Below, piece after piece: positions 24,310 through 37,119 of a DNA stretch of 64,000 bases. The translations under genes and the position numbers were made by a program. The notes beneath the pieces were generated by a model that was not told where the DNA came from, made no database searches, and saw only the letters and a list, made by a program, of their open reading frames with translations. Source of the stretch: Stenogyne calaminthoides (lineage: Eukaryota; Streptophyta; Magnoliopsida; Lamiales; Lamiaceae); assembly GCA_037126765.1 (NCBI GenBank), contig JBBCBC010000031.1, positions 6,209,638 to 6,273,637 of the forward strand, given 5' to 3'. Position 1 is the stretch's first letter, and each line of letters starts with the position of its first letter.

Positions 24310-24560
24310 ATAATAATAATATGTATGTAAGTGTATATGTAAATAATATATGTATGTAAGTGTAGTGTAATGTAATATGTATGTAACTATGTAAGTGTAG
24401 TGTAATATACTAATATGTAGTATAGTACTATAGTAGTATACTAGTATTAGTATAGTGTAATATATAGTGTAGTATAAATATAATATGTAGTGTATGTATA
24501 GATTAGAGTATAGTATGATATTATTGATATATAGTGTAGTATAAATATAATATGTAATGT
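24310..24560. repeat. TATGTAAGTGTAGTGTAATA low-complexity repeat
   Basis: Short degenerate units such as AATATGTATGTAAGTGTA and TATAGTGTAGTATAAATATA repeat across the hAT 5' region. This is microsatellite-like DNA. Confidence 0.6.
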
Positions 24561-25028
24561 AAATAATATGTAAATAATAAACTTTGAGAATTGAGTGAGA
24601 GTTGAGACTTGAGAGTTGAGAGAGAGATGAATAAACTTTGGTGTGAATTTTGGAGTGGAATGAGTTGGTATTTATAGATGAAATATTGAAAAAAAAAAAA
24701 AAAACGGTCTCCTAGATTTCGAACAGGTAATAAGTTCCTTCTCTTCAACTCTTTGAATAGTTGGATCTCAACGACTCTTTAATCTGGGCGTTGGATCTCA
24801 ACGGCTAGAATTTTCAAATTTGGGGCGGTTCCGGTTCGAATTTTTTGAATTCTCAGGCAACCCGGTTCGATTCGACCGGCGGTTAATCGAACTTCCGGTT
24901 CTTGTTCTGGTTTTGCTAGATTTGTCCTCCTGTGGATTTTCTGGTTTCTTGTTGATTCGGAATCAGCATGAACGTGTGGAAAAGCGGTTCAAAATCTCTT
25001 GGTCAAGACAAACCAATTGTTTTTTTAT

Positions 25029-25124
25029 GCCTATTCTGGAGCTTGCTGGGGAGTTTGACAATGTGTCCTTTTCATGGACAAGGACATACAATTTTATGGC
25101 TGGCAAGCTTGCTTTTTTCGTTTT
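25029..25124 (+). repeat. Second copy of the segment at 21536-21637
   Basis: TATTCTGGAG...TGCTGGGGAGTTTG and TTTTATGGCTGGCAAGCTTG match the left-hand copy in order and orientation, with three small gaps. The frame reads ELAGEFDNVSFSW and NFMAGKLAFF, an RNase H C-terminal pattern. The two copies bracket the hAT element. Confidence 0.6.
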
Positions 25125-25149
25125 TTCTTCTATTTCTGCATTATTGTTA

Positions 25150-25267
25150 GGGCGTGTTTTGAAACACTTAAAACAGTTTCTGGAAGCACTTATTTTCAAA
25201 GCTCACTCTCATAACTTTTGAAAATAAATGCTTCTGGAAGTTGTTTTAAGTATTTCAAAACACACCC
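25150..25267. repeat. PIF/Harbinger-like (Tourist-type) MITE
   Basis: The ends GGGCGTGTTTTGAAACACTT and, inverted, GGGTGTGTTTTGAAATACTT match with two or three mismatches. The arms extend through AAAACA and AGAAGCA(C/T)TTATTTTCAAA. TTA flanks both sides (25147-25149 and 25268-25270), the 3-bp target duplication of this superfamily. It is 118 bp and nearly a full palindrome. Confidence 0.8.
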
Positions 25268-25384
25268 TTAGTCCACGATCCGAACTCAATTGTAGCTTCC
25301 GTTGAAGCATATTTATAGGCTCTTTAAACTCATTTAGTTGAATCAATATTTTAGTGTTGAATAATTATTTCAATCTATTCTTTT

Positions 25385-25620
25385 TATTTCGACCAACAAA
25401 AAACTTATATTATTGGCACACAAGTGCAGTCGAAACAGGAAGATCGTCCACAAAGAAAGACGGTTCATCCCAATTATTGAGGCTCCCAAAATTACGAGAA
25501 ACCCGAGCAAAAGCATGAGCCATAGTATTAGCATTTTGCTTAACAAAAGAAACCAAAACATCAATGATAGAAGAAATAATATCATGGCAAGCGAAAACAA
25601 AATCTCTCAAAGAAGAGTCC
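25385..25620 (-). pseudogene. LINE RNase H C-terminal fragment
   Basis: The minus-strand frame has VLVSFVKQNANTMAHAFARV followed by SRNFGSLNNWDEPSFFVDDLP, the tail of a plant LINE RNase H. It resembles the tail at 20380-20480, so both probably come from one family. Only the tail remains. Confidence 0.6.
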
Positions 25621-25953
25621 AGATTTCAATCTATTATTAGATAATACTAATTCATTATCAATATATTATTGTTATTGTTTTAATCCCATTCCATCTTAAT
25701 TGCAATTAATGTACTCAAAACTCAATTTGTTATTGTTGTGTACTAAAATATGAGGATTATGGATTAAGATGTGGCTTAATAATCTTAGTGATACAAACAA
25801 TAAATGTGTAAAGTGGATGGTATTTATGTTATATGATTGCTTGAGAGAGTAAGAGTTTGAGCAATAAATTTGCAAGAGGTTTGGTAAGGTATTAATTTCC
25901 CTCATTCTTTCATGGTCATAAATGACCCATATTTATAAGGTTTGGGAGAGTGG

Positions 25954-27794
25954 TGTTGGGGAATTATTTGCCCGGAACTATTCGGGATGAATATTTAAAT
26001 ACAAATTTAATTATGATAATTATTACTAGCATGAATTAATCCTATATTAATTCAAATAATAATTCAACAACAAATCATGCATATAAACAGTTCACGTTAA
26101 TCCTACGCATGCGGAATTACTACGAGTTTACGTGAACTTACCTCTTGGAATGACAATTGACTCGTCGACGAAAACACACCAAAAAGCCTTCCCAAGTATT
26201 CCCTAGTCATTGTTCGACAATCCGGTGGAAGGAAGCTCGCGAACAATTAACAAAAAGGAAAAATAAACTTTGTTGCACCACCTTTGTGGATTTACTAATT
26301 TTTCCAGCACATGGAATTGTTCTCGGGAATAAAACATTAATCCCCTATTTATAGAGGGGGTTGAACGATTTTAGTGACTAAAATAATATGGGAAAATCTT
26401 TTTCTCGATCTCCAAGAAATCTTGAATATATCTCATATATTCTTTTCTCCATAATTAAAATATTCCACAAAAATCCCACCTCATCTTGTTATGGCAAATT
26501 TTCAAAAATTAAGGGACAAGATTCCAAGATTTGGATCTTCTTGAATTTATGAGATATACTTGTATTTCAAGAAATACATATCTTCCATAATATATTTTCA
26601 AGAAAATCAAGAAAATCATTCTTTCCCTTTTATTTCAAAAAATCAAAAATTTCACTATGAATAACCAAGTGGGAGATTTCTTGAATTTAATGAGATAATC
26701 TTGTATTCCAAGAATACATATCTTCATTCCATAACAAAATTCAAAGAAAATCTTTTTCCCCTTTTATCCACAATTTTTGAAAAAAGAGAGGAAAAATAAG
26801 CAACAAAATTTATTTTATTTTTAAACACATTTTTCAGTTATTGGACTTTATCTTGGGCTACTTGGGGGGCCTTTAGGAGAATTAAGATTGGATCTTCCAA
26901 TGGACCTTGAATTATCAATATTGAGCCACAATATTATTCAAGCCCATAAATATTAATTAATCCCACTACATAATTAATATTGCACTATCCATCTTAACCC
27001 ATATTACAGTTAATATGACTCCCGGTTATTATTTCCTGTGTTTAAGATTATCTAGCCCATTAATTAATTCAAGCCACTGAAATAGCTTTCCATTAATTAA
27101 TATCTTTTATCCTTGGTAAAGGAACGGTTCAACATTATTATCCATACCGGAAACTAGTTCCACTTGCAAGATTTGGTATGATAAAACTTATGAACCTCCC
27201 AAGGGCAAATCGAACAAGCATTTACTTGCACATGATTCTCAGTATTAAATCTTAGCAAGCAATCGCGTGTGACCAATAATATTGCCCAAGATATAAAATA
27301 TTGAATCTCCTAGATTCTCTACCCATAATAAGTCAAAGCAATAGTTACCAGCCACACATGATCCTATTTAAGGGGATTTAAGATTAAGAAATAACTAACC
27401 ACCGAGGTCTAATTCTTTGATTCGGTTTTGAAGAATTTGTCCTCCCCAGAGGGTCCTCTTGATGCATCGGTCATGCACTAGTGTAATCTCTTGGTCAAGA
27501 CAAACCAATCCGAGCCTTACACTTCAACCTTTCACGATGGATTGTTCATTTCCATCTAGGTCGTGAATGGTGTACTTTTTAGTTACAAGAGATTGTTAAT
27601 TTAATCTTCTATGATGCGGTATAACTAAATTAACTACAATGTAACACGTCTTATTTATTGAGCAGTTATACGAAAAATATATGTAACATTCGATGATATT
27701 TAAAGCATCGATGATAAACAATTTATTTCAAGAATAAGTCAAAATTGATTTGATTATACAAAGTAAAAGCATACTTTCCAGTATAATCCCAACA
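25954..27794 (-). mobile_element. Solo LTR A of the copia family
   Basis: A 1841-bp LTR starting TGTTGGGG and ending CCCAACA, flanked by an exact 5-bp duplication AGTGG (25949-25953 and 27795-27799) inside the host LTR. No internal domain is left, which marks LTR-LTR recombination. It differs most from the other three copies (for example GGAATTATTTGCCCGGAAC near its start), so it is probably the oldest. Orientation follows the full-length relative. Confidence 0.88.
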
Positions 27795-28062
27795 AGTGGA
27801 GCTCACTCTCCCGATTTACAAGGACAAGTAGCCGAATTATAGCTCTGCCAAATATTAAATGCTACATGATTGATGTGACCTGTGCCGGGAGGTCATTTGG
27901 GAGGTCATTCGGTATTTTAAGAGTCACAAGACCTCATTTGGGATGTCCCGAGGCCAATCCAGATTTTCAGGGATTTAGCCGTCTATCTACTCATAGCTAC
28001 TCATCATTTCCGTCTTTTACTGACACATCTCTCATTAAAGCCATTCTTAGGTAAGGTCCCTG

Positions 28063-29908
28063 TGTTGGGGAATAAGTTGCACGGATCTATTCGGGATGAA
28101 TATTTAAATACAAATTTAATTCTTATAATTATTACTAGCATGAATTAATCCTATATTAATTCAAATAATAATCCAACAACAAATCATGCATATAAACAAT
28201 TCACGTAAATCCTACGCCTGCAAAAAATTCTACGAGTTTCGTGAACATACCCTTGGGGGCGGCAATGGTCTTGTTGATTAGACACACCAAAAGAACTTCC
28301 CAAGTATTCCCTTAATCTTTGCTCGACTATCCGGTGGTAGGACTTTGCGAACAATTAACAAAAGGAAAATAAACTTTGTTGCACCACCTTTTGTGGATTT
28401 ACTAATTTTTCCAAAGACATGGAATTGTACTTGGAAATGAAAGAATCATCCCTATTTATAGATAGGGTGGTGGTGAAATTTTTAGGGAAAAAACAATGTG
28501 GGAAAATCTTTTCTTGATCTCCAAGAAATCTTGAATATATCTCCTATATTCTTTTTCCCATAATTATAATATTCCACAAAAAATCCCACCTTATCTTTGT
28601 TATGGAATTTTCGAAATATTAGGCAAGAATCCAAGATTTGGATATTCTTGAATTTATGAGATATTCTTGTATTTCAAGAAATACATATCTTTCATAATAT
28701 CTTTTCAAGAAAATCAAGAAAATCTTTCTTGCCCTTTATATTTCAATATTTTCAAAAATTGCTTCATGGATAACCAAGTGGGAGATTTCTTGAATTTAAT
28801 GAGATAATCTTGTATTCCAAGAATATATATCTTCATTCCATAACAAAATTCAAAGAAAATCTTTCTCCCATTTTATCCATAAATTTCGAAAATTATGAGG
28901 AAAAATAAGCAACAATATTTATTTTATTTTAAACACATTTTTCAGTTATTGGACTATATGTTGGGCTACTTAGGGGGCCTTTAGGAGAATTAAGATTGGA
29001 CCTTTCAATGGATCTTGAATTATCAATATTGTGCCACAATATTATTCAAGCCCATAAATATTAATTAATCCCACTACATAATTAATATTGCCTTTATCCA
29101 TCTTAACCCATATTATAGTCAATATGGCTTAGATTATTATTTCCGTGTTTAAGATTATCTAGCCCATTAATTAATTCAAGCCTTTTGAAATAACTTTCCA
29201 TTAATTAATATCTTTTGTCCTTGGTTGGAGCGGTTCAACATTATTATCCATACAGGAAACTAGTTCCACTTGCAAGATTTGGTATGATAAAGCTTATGAA
29301 CCTCCCAAAAAAGAACCGTCGAACAAAAGCGTGCTTGCACACGATTCTCCGTATTAAATCTTAGCAATCACATGTGACCAATAATATTGCCCAAGATAAA
29401 AAGTATTGAATCTCGTTGATTCTCTACCCATGATAAGTCAAAGCAATAGTTACCAACCACACGCGTGATCTTATTTAAGGAAGCGAAGGTTAAGAAATAA
29501 CGAACCATCGAGGTCTAATTCTTCCTTGTTTGGATTAAGAAGAATTTGTCCTCCTCCAGAGGTCCTATTGATTGCATCGGTCATGCACTAGTGTAATCTC
29601 TTGGTCAAGACAAGTCAATCCGAGCCTTACACTTCAACCTTTCACGATGGATTGTTCATTTCCATCTAGGTCGTGAATGGTGTACTTTTTTAGTTGGCTT
29701 GATTTATTAATTTAATCTTATGTGATCTGGTATCACTAAATTAACTACAATGTAACACGTCTATTATTTATTGAATAGTTATGCAGTAAATATATGTAAC
29801 ATTTATGATATTTAAAGCATCGATGATAAACAATTTATTTAGGTAAATAAGTCCGAAATTGATTTTGATTATACAAATAAAAAGCATACTTTCAAGATAA
29901 TCCCAACA
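28063..29908 (-). mobile_element. Solo LTR B of the copia family
   Basis: A 1846-bp LTR, again TGTTGGGG to CCCAACA, inserted 268 bp downstream of LTR A in the same host LTR. The left flank is CCCTG and the right flank CCGGA. Alignment with 42245-42275 shows the right flank has the expected length but a changed sequence, so the duplication is eroded or miscalled. Confidence 0.82.
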
Positions 29909-30110
29909 CCGGACATATTTCTAAATGCCACGGGTCCCATCCCCATTAATGCTCGTTATTGGTATTTTGATTATGCAAAATTACATCCAAGAATATCGAT
30001 TTTTTGCTTCGTTTCCATCCTTTCTGCGAGGTGATATACTTGTGCAAAATGTGGTGCGGTCCTCCTCTGTTTCTTTCGGTCAAAGCCCCGACCTCGCCAT
30101 ATGCTATACA

Positions 30111-30512
30111 AACAACAAAAGCCCTAGCTCATTTGGAAATGCTTTGGTGAAGGGATGAGATAACTCAAAACCGCCTCGATCTGACTTGAAAAAAAAAATG
30201 AAGCGTGATTATTGCCTCGGGGTCACATCATCGTGATAAATCGCCTTCGCCTCGAAATATTATTGAATCTTAGGTTATGATGGGCGTGGGTTTCCATACC
30301 GCAGGATTTGATGGATTTAGTGGGGCGGCCCATTATGGGAAAAAATATAATTCTTCTATAAATAATGTTCTCTTCTCCACTTTTCCACTTTTGAAAAAAT
30401 TTCAAAAATTATTTCACTCTCGATTCTTGAAAAATCCCGGGATGATTTGTTGTGTTCAAGGTAAAGATCTATATTCTTCTTCATTTCTTCTTATTCTTTG
30501 CTTTGGTGAGCG
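30111..30512. other. Leader of the host element
   Basis: Between the LTR and the first possible ATG. A splice donor-like CAAG|GTAAAG lies at 30458-30462. No coding signal was seen. Confidence 0.35.
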
Positions 30513-30796
30513 ATGTCTACCTCGAATCGGGAGGACTTGGGGAGCCTTGACCAAAGTTTTTTTTTTCCTTTTGTTAATTGTGGCTGCGGCGAGTATCCGG
30601 GCTGGCTTTGGTAGTGGAAGTCTCCTCTAAGGGAATGAGCTTAGGTGCCGTGTAGGGTTAGGTCACAGTCGATCAAACCCGGGGCGGGGACTCCTTGGGG
30701 AGGTCTTGACCCCCGTCATCTCTGAGGCTTCGGGTTTTGGAGATGGTGGAGGAGGAAGGAGATGGGCCTAGTTAGGGATTGATTGATCCATTTGAG

Positions 30797-30900
30797 TTCG
30801 AATTATTATTTGACGGTCATATAGGATTAATTCATGCTAGTAATAATTAATGAATTGCGGATTTGTATTTAAATATCATCCTCCCCTGAATAGATCCCCG
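30797..30900 (-). repeat. Inverted fragment of the copia LTR start
   Basis: ATAGGATTAATTCATGCTAG and ATTTGTATTTAAATAT here are the reverse complement of the first roughly 100 bases of the neighbouring copia LTRs (ATATTTAAATACAAAT, CTAGCATGAATTAATCCTAT). The match is about four-fifths identical by eye. The fragment has no LTR terminus of its own. Confidence 0.65.
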
Positions 30901-31202
30901 ACCAACCCGAATTCGTCGCGGACGGATTTTTTTTTTTGCGGGTGGGGTAACTAGCTCGATATCTGAGGCCGAGCTTTTTCTATGGAGAGAACAATTTCAA
31001 GTTCCCAGCGACGTCCACTTCTGGGTTCCCAGTTATAAGATCGATTATGTCGATCAGGTCCCTGATGGGTGTGTGGCGATGAACTATGACACAATGAAGA
31101 CTGGGCTCCGTTTTACGTGTCACCCTATTATTACTTCGCTGCTGTGGTTTTGGGGCCTAGCTCCGCCACAAATCACTCCCAAAGGGTGGAGCACCATCTT
31201 CG

Positions 31203-33042
31203 TGTTGGGGAATAAGTTGCACGGATCTATTCGGGATGAATATTTAAATACAAATTTAATTCTCATAATTATTACTAGCATGAATTAATCCTATATTAAT
31301 TCAAATAATAATCCAACAACAAATCATGCATATAAACAATTCACGTAAATCCTACGCATACGAAAATTCTACGAGTTTACGTGAATATACCTCTCGGGAT
31401 GACAATGGTCTTGTTGATTAGACACACCAAAAGAACTTCCCAAGTATTCCCTTAATCCTTGCTCGACTATCCGGTGGTAGGACGCTTACGAACAATTAAC
31501 AAAAGGAAAATAAACTTTGTTGCACCACCTTTGTGGATTTACTAATTTTTCCAGCACATGGAATTGTACTTGGGAATGAAAGAATCATCCCCTATTTATA
31601 GATAGGGTGGTGGTCGGAATTTTAGGGAAAAACAATGTGAAAAAATCTTTTCTTGATCTCCAAGAAATCTTGAATATATCTCCTATATTCTTTTTCACAA
31701 AATTATAATATTCCACAAAAAATCCCACCTTATCTTTGTTATGGAATTTTCGAAATATTAGGCAAGAATCCAAGATTTGGATCTTCTTGAATTTATGAGA
31801 TATTCTTGTATTTCAAGAAATACATATCTTTCATAATATTTTTTAAGAAAATCAAGAAAATCTTTCTTGCCCTTTATATTTCAATATTTTCGAAAATTGC
31901 TTCATGGATAACCAAGTGGGAGATTTCTTGAATTTAATGAGATAATCTTGTATTCCAAGAATACATATCTTCATTCCATAACAAAATTCAAAGAAAATCT
32001 TTCTCCTCTTTTATCCATAAATTTCAAAAATTATGAGGAAAAATAAGCAACAATGTTTATTTTATTTTAAACACATTTTTCAGTTATTGGACTATATGTT
32101 GGACTACTTAGGGGGCCTTTAGGAGAATTAAGATTGGACCTTCCAATGGATCTTGAATTATCAATATTGAGCCACAATATTATTCAAGCCCATAAATATT
32201 AATTAATCCCACTACATAATTAATATTGCACTATCCATCTTAACCCATATTACAATCAATATGGCTCCCGGTTATTATTTTCCATGTTTAAGATTATCTA
32301 GCCCATTAATTAATTCAAGCCACTGAAATAGCTTTCCATTAATTAATATCTTTTGTCCTTGGTTAAGGAACGGTTCAACATTATTATCCATACCGGAAAC
32401 TAGTTCCATTTGCAAGATTTGGTATGATAAAGCTTATGAACCTCCCAAGGGGGCAAATCGAACAAGCATACTTGCACACGATTCTCCGTATTAAATCTTA
32501 GCACTCACATGTGACCAATAATATTGCCCATGATAAAAAGTATTGAATCTCGTTGATTCTCTACCCATGATAAGTCAAAGCAATAGTTACCAACCACACG
32601 TGATCCTATTTAAGGAACGAAGATTAAGAAATAACGAACCACTGAGGTCTAATTCTTCCGACCTTGTTCAGTTCTGCAGAATTTGTCCTCCTGTAGGTCC
32701 TATTCAGTGCATCAGTCATGCACTAGTGTAATCTCTTGGTCAAGACAAGCCAATCTGAGCCTTACACTTCAACCTTTCAAGATGGATTGTTCATTTCCAT
32801 CTAGGTCGTGAATGGTGTACTTTTAGTTACAAGGGACTGTTAATTTAATCTTCTGTGATCTGGTATCACTAAATTAACTACAATGTAACACTTACTATTT
32901 ATTGAACAGTTATGCAGTAAATATATGTAATATTCGATGATATTTAAAGCATCAGTGATAAACAATTTATTTCAGTAAATAAGTCCGAAATTCAGTTTTG
33001 ATTATACAAAGTAAAAGCATACTTTCCAGTATAATCCCAACA
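31203..33042 (-). repeat. 3' LTR of the copia element (sense minus)
   Basis: 1840 bp, bounded by TG/CA. In the minus-strand sense it follows the polypurine tract AAGTGGGAGAT at 33043-33053. Confidence 0.9.
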
Positions 33043-33053
33043 ATCTCCCACTT
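33043..33053 (-). other. Polypurine tract of the copia element
   Basis: AAGTGGGAGAT on the minus strand directly abuts the LTR, as expected of the plus-strand primer. Confidence 0.75.
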
Positions 33054-33149
33054 ATACTCAAAGTCCGCTTTTTAAGTATACTACAACATGTCTCGTGTAG
33101 TTCCTAAGACGTGACATCTAATGTCATCTACACGAACCTAATAATTTCT

Positions 33150-36100
33150 CCCACTTATACTCAAAGCAGATTGGCAACGGTCTTGACACTCATTCCTTCC
33201 ACATGTCTCTCGAATGTATTCAGAGGCAGACCATTTGTGAATGGATCTGCTAGGTTGTCTTCTGACGCTATCTTTGCCAAATCTATATCTCATCTCTTAA
33301 CGATATCTCGTATAAGATGGTATTTCCTTTCAATGTGTTTGTTGGCTTTGTGGGCTCTTGGTTCCCTTGAATTTGCAATCGCTTTCAAGCATTGTCACAA
33401 TAAACAGTGATTCTGCTGGGTAAATTCGGAACTACATTCAAGTCCACTAGGAAGTTCTTGAGCCAAACCGCTTCTTTCACTGTCTCGCAAGCAACTACAT
33501 ATTCGGCTTCCATGGTAGAATCTGCGACGCATTTCTGCTTGACGCTTCTCCATGTCACGGCTCCCCTCCCCATGCAAAACACACTCACTGGGAGGTAGAT
33601 TTTTCCGAGTCTATGTCCGATTTGAAATTTGAGTCCGTAGGCCGATGGGGATTAGACTATCTGACTGATAAATTAACATTCTATCCCGAGTTATTTTCAG
33701 ATACTTCAAAATGTTTTTAACTGCCGTCCAATGTTCTTTCCCCGGGTTATTTTGATATCTTGCCACCATGCCAACGATAAAAGCGGATATCCCGGTCTCT
33801 CATACACAAAGATTGCATACATAAGGCTTTCGACGGTAGAAGCATAAGGAATGCCTCTCATGTCATCTATCTCCTTTTTTGCGTCTTAGGGCACATTTTC
33901 TTGGATAGATGGATTCCATGTCCGAAAGGTAATGAAGCCTTTCTTGGAATCCGCATCTTTGAATCGTTTCAAGACAGTGTCTATGTATGAAGCTTGCGAC
34001 AAGCCTATCATCCTTTTCTTGCGATCTCAAGTGATCTTGATCCCAAGGATGTGTGTGCGGCTTCCCCTAAGTCCTTCATATCAAACTATTTTGAAAGCCA
34101 TGCCCTTACGCCCCGATAACACCTTTTACATTTTCGATGATCGAATGTCATCTACGATAGTACTAAGAATACCAATGATTCCGACACGCTTTTTGTACAC
34201 ACAACTTTTGAACTCGTTTTGATCAAACCCATAAGACTTTATTACATGATCAAAACATTGGTTCCAAGCTCTGGATGCCTGTTTGAGTCCGTAAATGGAC
34301 TTCATGAGCTTACAAACTAGGTGTTCTTGGCCTTTTTCAATGAAGCCTTGGGGTTGTTGCATCTGGATCTCTTCATCAAGACTTAGTTAAGGAAAGGCAT
34401 CTTGACATCCATTTGCTAGATTTCAAAGTCGAGATCTTGAACAATCGATAAGAGAATTCGGATGTACTTGAGCATGGCTACGGGCGAAAAAGTTTCCTCA
34501 TAATCGATCCCTTTTTTCTGAGTATAACCTTTTGCCACGAGTCTTGCCTTGAAGGTTTCCACCTTCCCGTTCAGTCCTCTTTTTCTTTTATACACCCACT
34601 TGCAACCAATGGGTTTGACCCCATTAAGTGGTTCGACTAGCTCCCACACTCTGTTATGATTCATAGAACCCATTTTGGCTTTCATTGTTGTTTGCCAAGA
34701 ATCTGCATCCTTGTCTTGGATTGCCTCGTCATATGTCCATGGGTCTGATTCGTCTTGTCCGGGAATCAAGTCCGAGGACTCTCCTATTCCCATGAATCTC
34801 TCGGGCTATTTCACAACCCTCCCACTACGACGAGGTTCCGGTTGTGTAAGTGTGTCGTTTGGTATGTCATCTTGTACAATTGGCATTGAGGTTAGCCCCC
34901 TTAGCCCATTTAAGGTAATCTCACTTCTGGGTCTTCTATCGTTCATATAGTCTTCTTTCAAAAATCTAAAGTGGGTGCTTATTACCACCTTTTGATCTTC
35001 GGGACCATAGAACATAAACCCTTTTGTTCCCTCGGGATATCCCACAAAAAACTTAATTCTGATCGAGGATTCAATTTACCGGCTTCCTTGTCCAACACGT
35101 AGGCCGGACACCCCCAAATTCTGATGTGTCTCAAACTAGGCTTGCGCCCGGTCCACAATTCTTTAGGAGTTTTGGGAACCGATTTGGATGGCACCAAGTT
35201 CAGAATGTAGGCTGCTGTTTCCAAGGCATGACCCCAGAACGACTTGGGAAGATTCGCATAACTCATCATAGATCTAACTATTTCCAAAAGAGTTCTGTTT
35301 CTTTGCTCTGCAACCCCGTTTTGTTGAGGGGTTTCTGGTGCAGTTAGCTGGGATGCAATCCCTTCATCAGACAAGCAGTTCAAAAACTCATCGCTGAGGT
35401 ATTCGCCTCCACGATCGGATCGTAGAGACTTGATACGTTTTTCCCTATGATTCTCTGCTTGAGCCTTAAATTCTTTGAATTTCTCAAAGGTCTCAGATTT
35501 ATGCTTCATAAGGAAATATAACCGTACCTTGAGTAATCATCAATAAAAGTGACGAAATACTCATAACCTCCTCTTGCTTTGGTTGACATTGGACCACATA
35601 CATCTGTGTGAACGATTTCTAACACTTCTTTGGCTCTATTCCTCTTGGCTCCAAATGCCCTCTTGGTCATTTTACCCTCCAAACATGATTTGCAGGTTGG
35701 AATTGGTTCAACTTGGAGAAACTCCAGTGAACCGTCTTTCACCAACCTTTGGATCCTCTTTGGATTTATATGTCTCAATCTTAGATGCCATAGAAGTGTC
35801 TCGTTCACGTCTGATGAACGTTTTCTTTTCTCGGAAACAGTTGATGTGTTATAGGATGCATTTCGTGAGTGGTGTGCACAGTTAATTGTATTGAGATTAT
35901 TCGACAACGTTCCATGACAGATAAATTTATCAAAAAGATAAATGGTGACAACTTTATTAAAAGTAACCGAATATCCATCAAGTAAAAGTTTAGAAACTGA
36001 AATTAAATTCTTTCTAAAATTCTGAACGTGAAGAACATCTCTTAAAATTAAAACTATGTCTTCAAAAGACATGTGCATGACTTGTCTCCATCTTGGCAAT

Positions 36101-37119
36101 TTTGCCACTCTCGTGAAGCATCGCCCAAGTGTGATGAGGATCTCACTCCCACTAAGTTGTCGGGTCCGCTTGAACCCCCGTAAAGTGAAACAAACATGAT
36201 CGGTGGATCAGATCCACCACCCATAAATGGGAGGCATACGCCGCTAAACAAGTTTCAACAACTAGTGCGTGAGAATTACCTTTTTTTCCATTCCTTTTGG
36301 GTTTGGAACAGGCTGACCTCCAATGTCCTTTTTCACCGCAGTTGAAGCACTTCCCCTTAGCTGGTTTACTCACTCCTCCACCCTTCTTCACCTTTTCTTT
36401 GCCATTGGCAACACTTGAGTTCACTTGCTTGTGGCTTTTGTCCTTCTTCTTGTTCTTACCACCCCTTGGCCTAGAAGAAGAAGATGGTCCATTTGCCACC
36501 AAGGCTTGGCTCTTTTGCCCCAATATCGCCTCCGCCGAGACTAAAGCTTACCTTGATCGGGCATCTAGAACTTCGATTATTCATCCGTAGGTCACTGAAC
36601 TTATTCAAAACTTTTCGGCAGAGAGAGTGGATCACTAAATTGATTTGGGTCTCGGCGTCAGTATTCAACGCCAAGTACCTCAAGTTTATTAAGGTGAGCC
36701 AACATCCGAGAACGTGTTCCCTTACGGGCGTTCCCTCCACCATTTTCATAGAGAGCAAGTCCCTCATGGTGATCTCGACGAGCCACACGCGATTCGATGT
36801 TGAAACATCGCTTTAAGACTAGTCATGATGTCTGCAAGCCGTCTCAACGTTTCGGTGTTGGTGTTGCAACACATCGACATAGAAGCCAAGATGGTACACT
36901 TTGCCATTTCGTTGAACGCCTCCCAACAAGATACTCTTTTCTTAACCGTTTTAGTGGACTCATCTTTTTTGGCTTTTTCCGGTTTAGGTGTAGTGAGAAC
37001 CGAGTTATGGCTTTGTGCGGTGAGGACAATAGTAAGTTTACGACTCAATCAACAAAGTTTTCACCAAGAAGCAAATTGTCTTTAAGTATATTGAGCGATG
37101 GATTAAAAGGTTGCGACAT
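33150..37119 (-). pseudogene. copia gag-pol, multiply frameshifted
   Basis: On the minus strand, from the ATG at 37119: a gag (UBN2-like) region; a CCHC knuckle CFNCGEKGHWRSAC (about 36350); the integrase zinc domain HLRLRHINPK...CKSCLEGK (about 35800-35690); and the catalytic core with HTDVCGP, FIDDYSRYG and NGVAEQRNR (35610-35250). RT follows, with CKWVYKRKRG, FKARLVAKGY and SIYGLKQASRAW (34620-34250). RNase H carries STMEAEYVVA and ITVYCDN (about 33530-33390), and its tail continues to about 33150. Numerous frame changes separate these pieces. The usual YVDD motif of RT reads IVDD. The element cannot encode its own proteins. Confidence 0.87.

Larger units (their letters stand above)
21630..24930 (-). 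mobile_element. Decayed hAT transposon (zf-BED/ricesleeper type)
   Basis: The outer parts are TTCG/CCGG-rich (GGTTCGATTTTCGTTCGATT at 21635 and GGTTCGATTCGACCGG at about 24862), as in hAT elements with GGTTCGGTTCCGG-type ends. The interior has pieces of a hAT transposase on the minus strand (22.2-24.0 kb) with a promoter-side region of TATG/TAGTGTAATA repeats (24310-24560). An exact 8-bp target duplication was not found and the borders are approximate. Confidence 0.65.
25734..30110 (+). repeat. Left LTR of host element, split by two solo LTRs
   Basis: LTR pieces are 25734-25953, 27795-28062 and 29909-30110. The uninterrupted copy at 41774-42481 shows how they join. The final piece is more diverged than the others. 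The LTR has a TATA-like CATATTTATAAGG at about 25928-25940. Confidence 0.78.

Noticed and set aside
24820..25221. 133-residue plus-strand open frame
   Set aside because: It runs through the hAT terminus, an RNase H scrap and a MITE. It is a chance fusion of element pieces, not a gene.
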